Both the position numbers and the translations under genes were made by a program. DNA of 64,000 nucleotides from Pelobates cultripes (lineage: Eukaryota; Chordata; Amphibia; Anura; Pelobatidae), in contig OW240918.1 of the NCBI GenBank assembly GCA_933207985.1, positions 22,496,007 to 22,560,006 of the forward strand. Reading direction: 5' to 3'. The stretch's first letter is position 1, and each line of letters starts with the position of its first letter. The notes below the pieces were generated by a model. The model saw nothing but the letters and a program-made list of their open reading frames with translations, did no database searches and was not told the DNA's origin. Shown here piece after piece: positions 12,521 through 23,116 of the stretch.

Positions 12521-12640
12521 TAAAGAGCCACTCCAAGCACCATAACAACTACAGTACAGTATGGGGGTTATAGTGCTAGTTGTGCCCTGGTGCACCCCAC
12601 AATGTGTTTTAAACAATTTGACACATTACCTGTGATCCAC
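12521..12640. repeat. TTAA-family element fragment
   Basis: TTAAAGAGCCACTCCAAGCA, then CATAACAACTACAGTACAGT and GGGGGTTATAGTGCTAGTTG, a left end related to the TTAA families. No right end was found. The second copy is at about 29513-29633. Confidence 0.5.
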
Positions 12641-13312
12641 CAGTTGCCAGTCCCGGCCTCAACACAGAGTATACCTTGTGGCCAAATAGCTGTTAAGCCT
12701 TATTAGTGACACGAACTTAATACTGGCATCAAGAGTCAGTTCACCAATGTGCTACTACTGAAAAAGGTATTGGTGGGTTGACCACTTCAAAAGAGCTGGA
12801 TCCTCCTATACAGCAGTGCTCAGCGTTTCACAGGTTTTCATGCAGCAACACACAATTTGCAAACAAATACAAATCACAGGAACTTAAAATGTGAGTATGT
12901 TTGTTAAACTTTTTTTTAGAATATTTGTTGCATGCTCAATTAATGCAGTCGTTATATTATGCTTAAAAAGAAATGTCTTCAATCTGGAGTGTCCAGATTC
13001 AAATCTTGTTTCAATTAAAGCTGTATTAGCAATATACATATAGGAGATTAACAGGAACGAGTGGCATATTAATGTGCTTTTTGGGAAGGAAGGTTTATAG
13101 AATCTGAAATGAATTGTAGAAGAAACTGTGTCAGCTACAAATAAGGAAATTAACATTACACGTTACTGCCAATCATGCTCTTACTGTAAAGCAGAGCAAC
13201 GATTTGTGTGACCGTCTTCTGCCTTTGCTGTTAGCTAATGGAAAATATGTTAAAACTTAACAGCACAGAAATAACTCATAATCCGAACATACCTTTTAAT
13301 TTATTTTGCATT
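12641..13312. other. Non-coding sequence
   Basis: AT-rich sequence with no gene identified. The minus-strand 90-codon frame at 12884-13156 has no recognisable motif. The second copy is 29634-30305. Confidence 0.45.
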
Positions 13313-13326
13313 ATTCTTTCTTATTC

Positions 13327-13729
13327 ATTTAAATTCTTTATTTAGTACTGCACAGGCAATATATTTTCACATACAATGCACATTTTCATGTCAGCAAGTT
13401 TTTAAGAACAGAATAAAAGGCCAGTAGCCCAAATAAAATGAACAGAAATCACATGACCAGAAAATGTAGTCTAACTATATAATACTACAACAGTAGTGTG
13501 CCATAGTACTACTAAGTTTCGCCATCCCCATTCACGGGCAAAGCTGCCCTGGTTCAGAACACACTGCCCCAGGAACCCGGAAGGTAAAAAAAAAAAAATT
13601 AGAGCCCAAAAGTAGTGAGACTGTAGAATAAGAAGAAAGAAATACATAAGAAGTCAAAAAAAAGGATAAGTGAAAGTACAAACAAGAGAAAGGGAGAGCA
13701 AAGGAAAGATGGGCCCCCATTGTGGACAC
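13327..13729 (-). mobile_element. Retrocopied RNA 3' end with 14-bp target duplication (copy 1)
   Basis: A 403-bp segment flanked by the perfect 14-bp direct repeat ATTCTTTCTTATTC (13313-13326 and 13730-13743). On the minus strand it ends AATAAAGAATTTAAAT right at the repeat, so a polyadenylation signal sits about 10 bases before the 3' end. This looks like an RNA inserted by target-primed reverse transcription: a processed pseudogene piece or a SINE-like RNA. There is no long A tail. The source transcript is not recognised. The 65-codon frame inside is not a known protein. Confidence 0.65.
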
Positions 13730-13743
13730 ATTCTTTCTTATTC

Positions 13744-14046
13744 GTTAACTAAGTTTTATTGCTCCATGATTATTGCATCTCTTTTGGCCTCTCACCATCT
13801 AGATATTTTGAAACCTTTATAATATATATAATAATATATACATTTCTCCTCCAGTACCATGCATCAAACAAAGAGAAAGGCGCGATCTAGCCCAAATGTC
13901 ATTGGTTGCTGCAGTAGCTAATTAATTATCTGGAGAGGAATGACTTGTAAACATATGTAAATAGGGTCAAGAAGCAGACTGGTTCAATTTGTTTTAAGAC
14001 GTACCGAATTTCCCAGAAAGTTAAATAGTAACTCTACGCACAATAT
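13744..14046. other. Non-coding sequence
   Basis: AT-rich, with a TATA-type run near 13822-13842. No gene is seen. The second copy is 30737-31039. Confidence 0.45.
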
Positions 14047-14162
14047 AGAGAAACGCATGTCAAAAAAGTTATAAATTGATTTGCATGTCAATGAGTGAAA
14101 TTAGTATTTGACCCCTTGGACTTAGTACTTGGTGGTAAAACCCTTGTTGGCAATCATAGAGG

Positions 14163-15150
<988 letters not shown>

Positions 15151-15172
15151 GGGTGTCTTTTATACAGGTAAC

Positions 15173-15318
15173 TAGTGATGTCGCGAACCGTTTGCGAACT
15201 TGCCGCGAACGGTTCGCCTTGAACCGTTCGCGGCAAACTCCGGTCAGCTGACACATCCCTGCCAATCTCCGGCAGACCCTCCCTCCCAGACCCTCCCACC
15301 TCCTGGACAGCATCCATG
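15173..15318. repeat. Hairpin-bearing insert in the Tc1 leader (copy 1)
   Basis: Foreign segment starting AGTGATGTCGCGAACCG. It carries a perfect 16-bp inverted repeat, TTGCCGCGAACGGTTC (15200-15215) and its complement (15221-15236), with a 5-base loop. Very GC- and CpG-rich compared with the Tc1 sequence. The mobile family is not identified. Confidence 0.65.
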
Positions 15319-15522
15319 TAGGGCAAATATTTATTTCAGTCATTGACATGCAAATCAATTTATAACTTTATTGACATGTGTTTTTCTGGATTTTTTTTTT
15401 TGTTATTCTGTCTCTTACTGTTAAAATACACCTACCATTAAAATAATAGACTCATCATTTTTTTTGTCAGTGGACAAACATTCAAAATCAACAGGGGATC
15501 AAATACTTACCCACTCACTGTA

Positions 15523-16659
15523 TATCTTACTGCCTCATCTGATGCCAAAACATCCTATCTTAGATGCCAACGAACATGCTAAGTCACCATGTTAGCTAAC
15601 TCAGCATTGCCGATGTTTGTGCAATACATTACCCATGTTGCTAAGTAGACAGTTGCGTGAAAGTTGGGTGGTATTCACTTGGAAATGAATATGTTGAAAT
15701 TTGATTTTCCATGCTTGGTTGAAGTTCCTTTGCTTCTATTTGTTTCTTGTTTCACTGCCTGTTCACCGACCCTCCCTGGAGTAAAATCCTATGTAAACAA
15801 ACGATCTCTGAACAGACCATTCTTCGATGATGCATCACTATTGTGAAACTCTACAGTAATTGACACTTTACGTGACCTTTGAAGTAAATGGTCCACTGCA
15901 GTGAAATGTATTGGTGACTGTTCTGTGTTCCCCTGACTGCCTGTACATGTTTCTCTGTATGTTTTCTCTCTTGGGTCGTTAGGTGGGTGGGACCCTCCAC
16001 TTCTCACAAACATGACGGTAAATTGCAGGATGTGATTGTTCGCATGTAAACAACATCAGACAGCATGACGTCTTTTTCCTATAAAATGGTTACATGAAAG
16101 AGCCTCATTAACCTCATATGTTCCTTCCCAGGTGTCCATGCTACTTGTTAGTCAGCAAATGCCTAATTAGCTGCTGGCTTGCTTTTGCCTCTTGGGATTT
16201 CCACATCACCAGTTTCATTCAAGACAGTTGTACAAAGATGCAATCCATGCTTCATGGTAAAATGTAGACTGTAGTGATCATCACACGTTTCATCTAATGC
16301 AGTCCAAAGTATGTATTATTAATTATTTTTTTCCAAATTAAGCCAGTAATATGGAATAAGTTTGAACAACAAACCAGTGGTCACTAATGCCTACAAACCA
16401 TGGGAGTTTGTGCATCTCCAACCGCTCTAGATATTCTCCCTTCTCTCCTCCACGGTACAGTAGTAGGGATGGCGTAGTTTGAGCCCTGAGTTTTTTTGTT
16501 TTTTTTTCTCCTGGTGGGGGTGAATTAAAATGCCTGGAAAAGAGCATGATACAAATTAGATGCCAAAACCCATAAACATCTGGGGTAAAACTAGGAATGA
16601 CTTGCAATATGCAATAAAACTAGGAATGTCCCAAGTTCATGTTCAGTACAATACAAACT
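15523..16659. other. Non-coding sequence right of Tc1
   Basis: No exon or identifiable transposon ends. The second copy is 32498-33633. Confidence 0.45.
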
Positions 16660-16791
16660 TTAAAGGCACACTATAGGCACCCAGACTGCTTTATCTTATT
16701 GTGGTGGCGGGGGTGCACTGTCCCTGTGCCTTTAGCCCTGTAGCAGCAAACATTGCAGTTACAGAGAAACTACAATGTTTATATTGCAAGG

Positions 16792-17293
16792 TTAAAGGAC
16801 CACTATAGTGCCAGAAAAACATACTTGTTTTCCTGGCACTATAGTGCCCTGAGGGTGCCCTCACCCTCAGGGTCCCCCTCCCGCCGGGCTCTGGAGAGAG
16901 AAAGGGGTTAAAATCTTACCTTTCTCCAGCGCTGAGCGGGGAGCTTTCCTCCTCCTCTCCTCCTTCCTAGCGACGTCATCGGCTGAATGCGCATGTGCGG
17001 CAGGAGCCACGCGCATTCAGCCAGTTCATAGGAAAGCATTTACAATGCTTTCCTATAGACACTGGCATCTTCTCACTGTGATATACACAGTGAGAAGCAC
17101 GCAAGCACCTCTAGCAGCTGTCAATGAAACAGCCACTAGATGCTCTAGAGGCTGGATTAACCCTCCGTGTAAACATAGCAGTTTCTCTGAAACTGCTATG
17201 TTTATTAAAAAAAATGGTTAATCCTAGCTGGACCAGGCACCCAGACCACTTCATTAAGCTGAAGTGGTCTGGGTGCCTATAGTGGTCTTTTAA
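16792..17293. mobile_element. Multi-hairpin TTAA miniature element (copy 1)
   Basis: About 500 bp from TTAAAGGACCACTATAGTGC to GCCTATAGTGGTCTTTTAA. It holds a series of local inverted repeats: CCCTGAGGGTG/CACCCTCAGGG, GGAAAGCAT/ATGCTTTCC, CTTCTCACTGTG/CACAGTGAGAAG, AAACATAGCAGTTTC/GAAACTGCTATGTTT and CAGACCACTTCA/TGAAGTGGTCTG. No coding capacity. Confidence 0.85.
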
Positions 17294-17454
17294 GACATAG
17301 AAACATAGAATGTGACGGCAGATAAGAACCATTCGGCCCATCTAGTCTGCCCAATTATTTTAAATTCTTTCAATACAGTTTTTAGTGGCTGTGTCCCAGA
17401 CAGCCTGTAGAGGGGCTTCCTGGACTTTCATGGAGTTTGACTTGGGGAAACGAC

Positions 17455-18635
17455 TGTAACGGACCGTTTAGCACACAAGGGGAAAAAACCGTTTAGGCGA
17501 TCGGCCCCCTTTCCAGAGATCCAGGCACAGCTACTGCAGAACACCAAAACTCACGAACTGGATACAAAATAGCACTCCAACTCCCGAACTGGAACCTCCC
17601 AAATAGCTGCTAGCAGACGAACAGGAAAAGCAGACTAACAGCTTACACTCCTGGCAATCAGTCTCTAACAGCATACAGTGAATCCCCCCAAGAACAAGAC
17701 AAGGCTCCGTGTTGAGGGTCAAGCAGTGGTCTGTTTAATGAGGGCTACCTGCCCGGCTTTTATGCAGGTCTCCCACCTGGTGGACACTCTCCTAGGGGAC
17801 CAGATGGGAGACTGTGACAAGGGACAGACAAGTATACAAATAGGACACACAGTCACAGTATATTCCCACAATGCATCCTGGCTTCCTCCCCTCTGCCCTG
17901 GGAGATAATTGGGAAGTAACTCAATTATCTCCCAAGACAAAGGCAAAACTCCATTACACACGTGGGAACACAAAACCAGCATAACACTTTAAAATGCACA
18001 AAGTAACATTTACTATATAAACCACAGACATGTAACATATCCCCAGATAGCTCAGGTCTGAGTGCACATTATTAGGTGAATGGCACTCAGACTACACGAA
18101 TACAGTTCAATCGCCATGGAGCCAAAGTCTTTACAGTCAGTCTCATACGAATGGGCTCCATGGGATTCCTATCTGGGGTATAAGACATTCACACAAAAAT
18201 ACCGAACACCGGGTCATTCGTGTGCTTTCACCGAACAAGAAAGGAGGTCGGCGGCTTCAGCGGTGTTCGCGCAAAACTGTGTCCGATTTTAGTTCCATGA
18301 AAATAGAGGCGAACACCGCTGTTCATTCGTATGGTTTAAAATGGCCGCGACCTCGTGTTCGGGATACGAACGGCGGCCACCCAGCGTTCATCAATTAAGC
18401 TGCGGTTAACTGCAGCTTCAGGAGGTTAATTGCCGGCACACTCCAGCTCCCAGGTGGTCCAGTCATTCGTACGGTTGTTCGGTAGATTGAAACTACCGAA
18501 CAACCGGCAGAAAAGCATGAATATGGCTTTTCTGAATGGAAAAATAAAGTCTTTTAAAAGGGGGCCATAGTCCAAAGGCAGCAGGCGAGCAACCAGGCTT
18601 CTCCAATGCAATGTGGCGAGATTGGTCTCGTCACA
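17455..18635 (-). repeat. 3' LTR of the minus-strand element
   Basis: 1,181 bp copy of the LTR at 20875-22046. It is preceded (minus strand) by the purine tract and followed by the ACGAC target duplication at 17450-17454. The internal reading frame appears to run through the purine tract into this LTR before stopping at 18426. Confidence 0.9.
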
Positions 18636-18651
18636 TCTCTCCTCTTTTCCA
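18636..18651 (-). promoter_or_regulatory. Polypurine tract
   Basis: Directly upstream of the 3' LTR, the minus strand reads GGAAAAGAGGAGAGA and then the LTR start TGTGACGAG. This is the expected plus-strand primer for an LTR retrotransposon and fixes the element's orientation. Confidence 0.85.
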
Positions 18652-18879
18652 AACAGACTAACAGGGTATCTGACCTCCTGCCGGTCAGTGCCCTTGTTAG
18701 TCCAGCAGCCCACCCACAACAAATAATCAACAGCACAGCCCACCCACAATAAATGGTTACTACACCTGGGTAAAGGGGAAGCTTGTCCATGTCCAGGTGC
18801 CTCACCACGGCTGTGCTGGGTACGGGTACGCTGACTTGGTGGGTTGCTGCGTGGGCAGAGACCAGCGGCACTCTGCCCT

Positions 18880-20130
18880 GCTGCCAGCGCTACTGGGAGG
18901 GTAGCCTGGTGGAAGCCTGGTTGTTGGAGGGGGAGACCGACTGTCTCCCCTTTAAATACACCGCTCTGCTGCTGCTGCTGGAGACTGACTGTCTCCCCTT
19001 TAGATGCACAGTCCTGCTGCTGGAGACCGACCGTCTCCCCTTTAGCTGTACAGTCCTGCTGCTGGAGACCGACCGTCTCCCCTTTGGTTACCCATCTCTG
19101 CTGCTGGAGGGGGAGACCGATTGTCTCCCCTTTGGCTAAACAGCCCTGTCGCTGGGGGGCAGGGCCGACCGTCCCTACCCCCTGTGCTGGCAGTGTAGAG
19201 ACTACGGTCCCATCTGCACGGTTGTGGGGCTTACTGTCTCCCCCTGGTACATTAAGCTGCCGCTGGGGAGAGGGGGTAACAAGCTCCTCTCCCATACATA
19301 CTTCCAGCTGCGGGGGAGGGAGACCGACTGTCTCTGCTCCCAATACAGAGTCCTGCTGCTGGGAAAGGAGACTGGGCTCTCTATTCCCGGTAGGACACTC
19401 TGCCGCTGGGGAATGGAGACGGGGCTCCCAATTCCCAATGATCTGTGCTGCCGCTGGGGAATGGAGACTGGGCTCCCAATTCCCAAAGCATCATACTGCC
19501 GCTGGGGAATGGAGACTGGGCTCCCACTTCCCAAAAAATCACGCTGCCGCTGGGGAGGGAGGACACTGCTCTCCTCTCCCTGGACTTCCCACTGCCTTCC
19601 CGGCATATCACTTGGCTGCTGGGGGGCAGGAACAACTACCTCTGCTCCCTGTATCTCAGCCTGCCGCTGGGGAGGGAGGACGCTGTTCTCCTCTCCCTGC
19701 ACTTTACACTGCCTTCCCGGCATATCACTCTGCTGCTGGGGGGCAGGAACAACTACCTCTGCCCCCTGTAACTCAGCCTGCCGCTGGGGAATGGAGCTCA
19801 GGCTCCCAATTCCCTGCAATATCTCCCGCTGGGGAATGGAGCTCGGGCTCCCAATTCCCTGCAATTTCTCCCGCTGGGGAATGGAGCTCGGGCTCCCAAT
19901 TCCCTGCAATTCATTCTGCTGCTGGGGGACAGGAGCGACTATCTCTGTCCCCTGTAACTCAGCCTGCCGCTGGGGAATGGAGCTCAGGCTCCCAATTCCC
20001 TGCAATATCTCCCGCTGGGGAATGGAGACTGGGCTCCCAATTCCCAATAAATCACACGGCCGCTGGGGAATGGAGACTGGGCTCCCAATTCCCTGCAGGA
20101 CCGGTGGAGAGACCTCGGTCCCATCTCTAC
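18880..20130 (-). repeat. Intragenic tandem repeat array, about 45-48-bp units
   Basis: Dozens of degenerate units, seen on the plus strand as CCGCTGGGGAATGGAGACTG or variants followed by GGGCTCCCAATTCCC. They are organised in higher-order blocks: one multi-unit block around 19560-19660 recurs around 19665-19785. The units stay in frame with the reading frame above. Such an array is prone to length change by slippage or recombination. Confidence 0.85.
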
Positions 20131-20850
20131 CGGCCACCTGGGGTTCTTCCCAGAAAATATCCACAATGTCTTCCCAGCTGAATGGGTCTGGTTCTGGCTC
20201 TGTCACCTTGCTGTCCTGCTGAATCTTCTCAATGGAGTGGAAGAGATCTCGGTAGTCCTGCTCCAGTTCCCACTCCAGGGCTGCTAGGTGAGCCAGGTCT
20301 TGCTCAATGTCGTGAGTGTCGTCCCAGTCATACCTGCTCTCCCTCCACTCCAAGAGATCACTGAACCGGGCTTGTGTAGGGCTCCCAAATTCAGGCTCTG
20401 AAAAAGCCTCCCATACCAAGCCAGGACCATCAAACTCCTCTCCCTCTGGCTTGTCATGCTCGGCTGTCCAGGGCAGGTACTGTGCCCCATACCACCAGAG
20501 CGCTTGGTAGGCATCTTCCAGCCAAATCTCCTGCCATACCCGGTGCTCCAATTCCTTCACCCATTCATCCAGGGGCTGCTCTCCCAGGAAGGGCATCCGC
20601 AGGGCCACTTGCTTCTGCAACCGCTGCTCTTCACTGGGGAGACTCTCACCCCGCTGGTACTGTACATTATCCAGGGCCTGGTACCAGACGCCTTTCCTTA
20701 ATGCATCCCGGCCATCCAGGTCCTCCTCCTCGTATGACACTGCTGGTTCCATGCTGTTGCTGTCAGGGTCGCTGTACTCAGACATGCGTTGCCCTCAAAT
20801 TGTAAATCCAAGGAATGGTGTTGCCTGTAGCTGTCCTGTAGTCTGTGGGA

Positions 20851-20872
20851 ACGATCCCGCCGCTTGCCACCA
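20851..20872 (-). promoter_or_regulatory. Primer binding site, leucine-tRNA-like
   Basis: Two bases (AT) after the 5' LTR, the minus strand reads TGGTGGCAAGCGGCGGGAT. TGG pairs with the CCA tail of a tRNA. The following bases resemble the complement of a vertebrate tRNA-Leu 3' end (TGGTGGCAGCGG from memory) with one extra base. Position and the leading TGG support a PBS strongly. The tRNA identity is tentative. Confidence 0.75.
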
Positions 20873-20874
20873 AT

Positions 20875-22046
20875 TGTAACGGACCGTTTTGCACACAAGG
20901 GGTAAAAACCGTTTAGGCGATCGGCCCCCTTTCCAGAGATCCAGGCACAGCTACTGCAGAACACCAAAACTCACGAACTGGATACAAAATAGCACTCCAA
21001 CTCCCGAACTGGAACCTCCCAAATAGCTGCTAGCAGACGAACAGGAAAAGCAGACAACAGCTTACACTCCTGGCAATCAGTCTCTAACAGCATACAGTGA
21101 ATCCCCCCAAGAACGAGACAAGGCTCCGTGTTGAGGGTCAAGCAGTGGTCTGTTTAATGAGGGCTACCTGCCCAGCTTTTATGCAGGTCTCCCACCTGGT
21201 GGACACTCCCCTAGGGGACCAAATGGGAGACTGTGACAAGGGACAGACAAGTATACAAAAAGGACACACAGTCACAGTATATTCCCACAATGCATCCTGG
21301 CTTCCTCCCCTCTGCCCTGGGAGATAATTGGGAAGTAACTCAATTATCTCCCAAGACAAAGGCAAAACTCCATTACACACGTGGGAACACAAAACCAGCA
21401 TAACACTTTAAAATGCACAAAGTAACATTTACTACATAAACCACAGACATGTAACATATCCCCAGATAGCTAAGGTCTGAGTGCACATTATTAGGTGAAT
21501 GGCACTCAGACTACACGAATACAGTTCAATCGCCATGGAGCCAAAGTCTTTACAGTCAGTTTCATACGAATGGGCTCCATGGGATTCCTATCTGGGGTAT
21601 AAGACATTCACACAAAAATACCGAACACCGTGTGCTTTCACCGAACAAGAAGGGAGGTCGGCGGCTTCAGCGGTGTTCGCGCAAAACTGTGTCCGATTTT
21701 AGTTCCATGAAAATAGAGGCGAACACCGCTGTGCATTCGTATGTTTTAAAATGGCCGCAACCTCGTGTTCGGGATACGAATGGCGGCCACCCAGCATTCA
21801 TCAATTAAGCTGCGGTTAACCGCAGCTTCAGGGAGGTTAATTGCCGGCACACTCCAGCTCCCAGGTGGTCCAGTCATTCGTACGGTTGTTCGGTAGATTG
21901 AAACTATCGAACAACCGGCAGAAAAGCATGAATATGGCTTTTCTGCATGGAAAAATAAAGTCTTTTAAAAGGGGGCCATAGTCCAAAGGCAGCAGGCGAG
22001 CAACCAGGCTTCTCCAATGCAATGTGGCGAGATTGGTCTCGTCACA
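20875..22046 (-). repeat. 5' LTR of the minus-strand element
   Basis: 1,172 bp, TG...CA bounded, directly repeated at 17455-18635. By eye the two LTRs differ at roughly 20 substitutions plus a 9-base indel near 21629 (about 98% identity), so the insertion is fairly young. The minus strand carries a TTTTAAAA tract about 75 bases in, which could act as a TATA-like element. That promoter role is inference. Confidence 0.9.
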
Positions 22047-23034
22047 ACGACGCTGGAAGTCCTATGGGGTTTTAGAAGCGTGAGGATGTCCAGTGTCGGT
22101 CCACTGTGTTAAATTCTGTGAAAGGCCAGGAAAGCATTCAGTCAATGCTTTCCTATGGGGATGGTCTAAGATCCCACCTTCGGCTGGTCCAATACAAAGC
22201 CAAAGTCTATCAGCAAAAAGTGGAAAAAGAGCTCTTTAACCCCTAACTTGCCACCAGGGGAGGGTGTGGGGCAGAGTGACCATTTAATGTTAAGATTACA
22301 CCTTTGAATTCCTAACACTAAAGTTTTCCTTTAATATCACTATGTACCAACATATAGTCAGCAAGGAATGCTGCGAACGATGAACTTCCGAATAAGCATG
22401 AGTATGAAATCGTTCCTTTACCCTTTCGTTTTAGTTATTGTTTTTGGCATTGCCTGAAGAGTTGTTTTTTTTCCCTTTCTGTCAGATTCAGTAATGCAAA
22501 CAGAAGATATCTCTAATGCTATCAATGTTTAATCACATTCTTCCTTCCCAGTTAAGGAGTGCAGGGCTACATAGCAGTGGAACACGAATGATAGTTTGGC
22601 ATGTAACTTGTTTTCTTTTTAATTTTTATTTGATTGACAGAGAGGCTAAAGACACCTAGCAACTCTTTTCATTTACTGACAGTAACGCTACACGAGTAAA
22701 AATAAAAAGAAACATATTGAGTCATGAAAGTCCAATGTGGGCAAATGTAATACAGAGACTGTAATGTTGCTCAGGGTAGCAAATGAATATGTGATGCTTT
22801 CGCCCACATTTTTATTCTATGTATTTTTAACTCTTAAATGCCACCTCTTTACATATTTCAATGTAAAGTTTTTTCTGGATTATTTGTATCCTTTCTTACC
22901 AGTTATACAAAAGTTTGAATATATTGGGGCTTTTGGATTAATAATAATATTTATATATACACAAAACAACACATTTTTTTTATTTCCAGAGCTGCAATTA
23001 TTTAAAAACCTGAAATGAATATGCAAGTTGTCAT

Positions 23035-23116
23035 GGCAACATATACCGGAATCTATTGGAGCTATATAAATGGTGATGATAATAATAATAATTCTAATAG
23101 TAGTAATAATAATACA
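23035..23116 (+). repeat. L2-type 3' tail (copy 1)
   Basis: GGAGCTATATAAATGGTGAT followed by an AAT microsatellite, the 3' end of an L2-related element in plus orientation. Copy 2 is at about 35415-35492. Confidence 0.55.

Larger units (their letters stand above)
18426..20785 (-). pseudogene. Repeat-rich reading frame of the LTR element, one frameshift
   Basis: The ATG at 20785 lies about 75 bases after the primer site. Residues 1 to about 225 are acidic and Trp-rich (for example WVKELEHRVWQEIW and YQALWWYGAQYLPW) and look helical. After that come many imperfect 15-16-residue units built on GIGSPVSIPQRQ, some modified to GAEVVVPAPQQQ, then shorter units such as KGETVGLQQQ. The frame ends at 19202. 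The same repeats continue in another frame (18426-19343). A missing base in a run of Gs at 19361-19363 explains the shift. I see no zinc knuckle and no catalytic motif. Position suggests a Gag-like or accessory protein, but I do not recognise the family. The tail beyond 18635 is read from the 3' LTR and may not be genuine coding. Confidence 0.7.
17455..22046 (-). mobile_element. Non-autonomous LTR retrotransposon, full length, polymorphic
   Basis: A complete 4,592-bp insertion. It is flanked by the 5-bp duplication ACGAC (17450-17454 and 22047-22051). The matching empty site with one ACGAC is at 34425-34429. Read on the minus strand, the parts in order are: 5' LTR (20875-22046), primer binding site, one long repetitive reading frame, purine tract, 3' LTR (17455-18635). 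The LTRs begin TGTGACGAG and end TTACA, giving the usual TG...CA. The internal region is only about 2.2 kb and shows no protease, reverse transcriptase, RNase H or integrase motifs, so enzymes must come from another element. TG...CA ends and a 5-bp duplication fit Ty3/Gypsy or retrovirus-like integrases. The superfamily cannot be fixed without pol. Confidence 0.93.
16660..22334. mobile_element. Composite TTAA element hosting a nested element and the LTR insertion
   Basis: Left end TTAAAGGCACACTATAGGCA at 16660, right end AAAGTTTTCCTTTAA at 22334, with a central GGAAAGCATTCAGTCAATGC motif (about 22121) typical of this family. Inside lie the multi-hairpin element 16792-17293, a different repeat (ATAGAAACATAGAATGTGAC, about 17296-17352) and the LTR element. 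The uninterrupted form is 33634-34712 in copy 2. The right boundary is the less certain one. Confidence 0.55.

Noticed and set aside
18844..20181. Open reading frames of 445 and 332 codons on the plus strand
   Set aside because: They are antisense to the repetitive frame of the LTR element. A tandem array without stops in one unit stays open in several frames, and composition is just the repeat translated.
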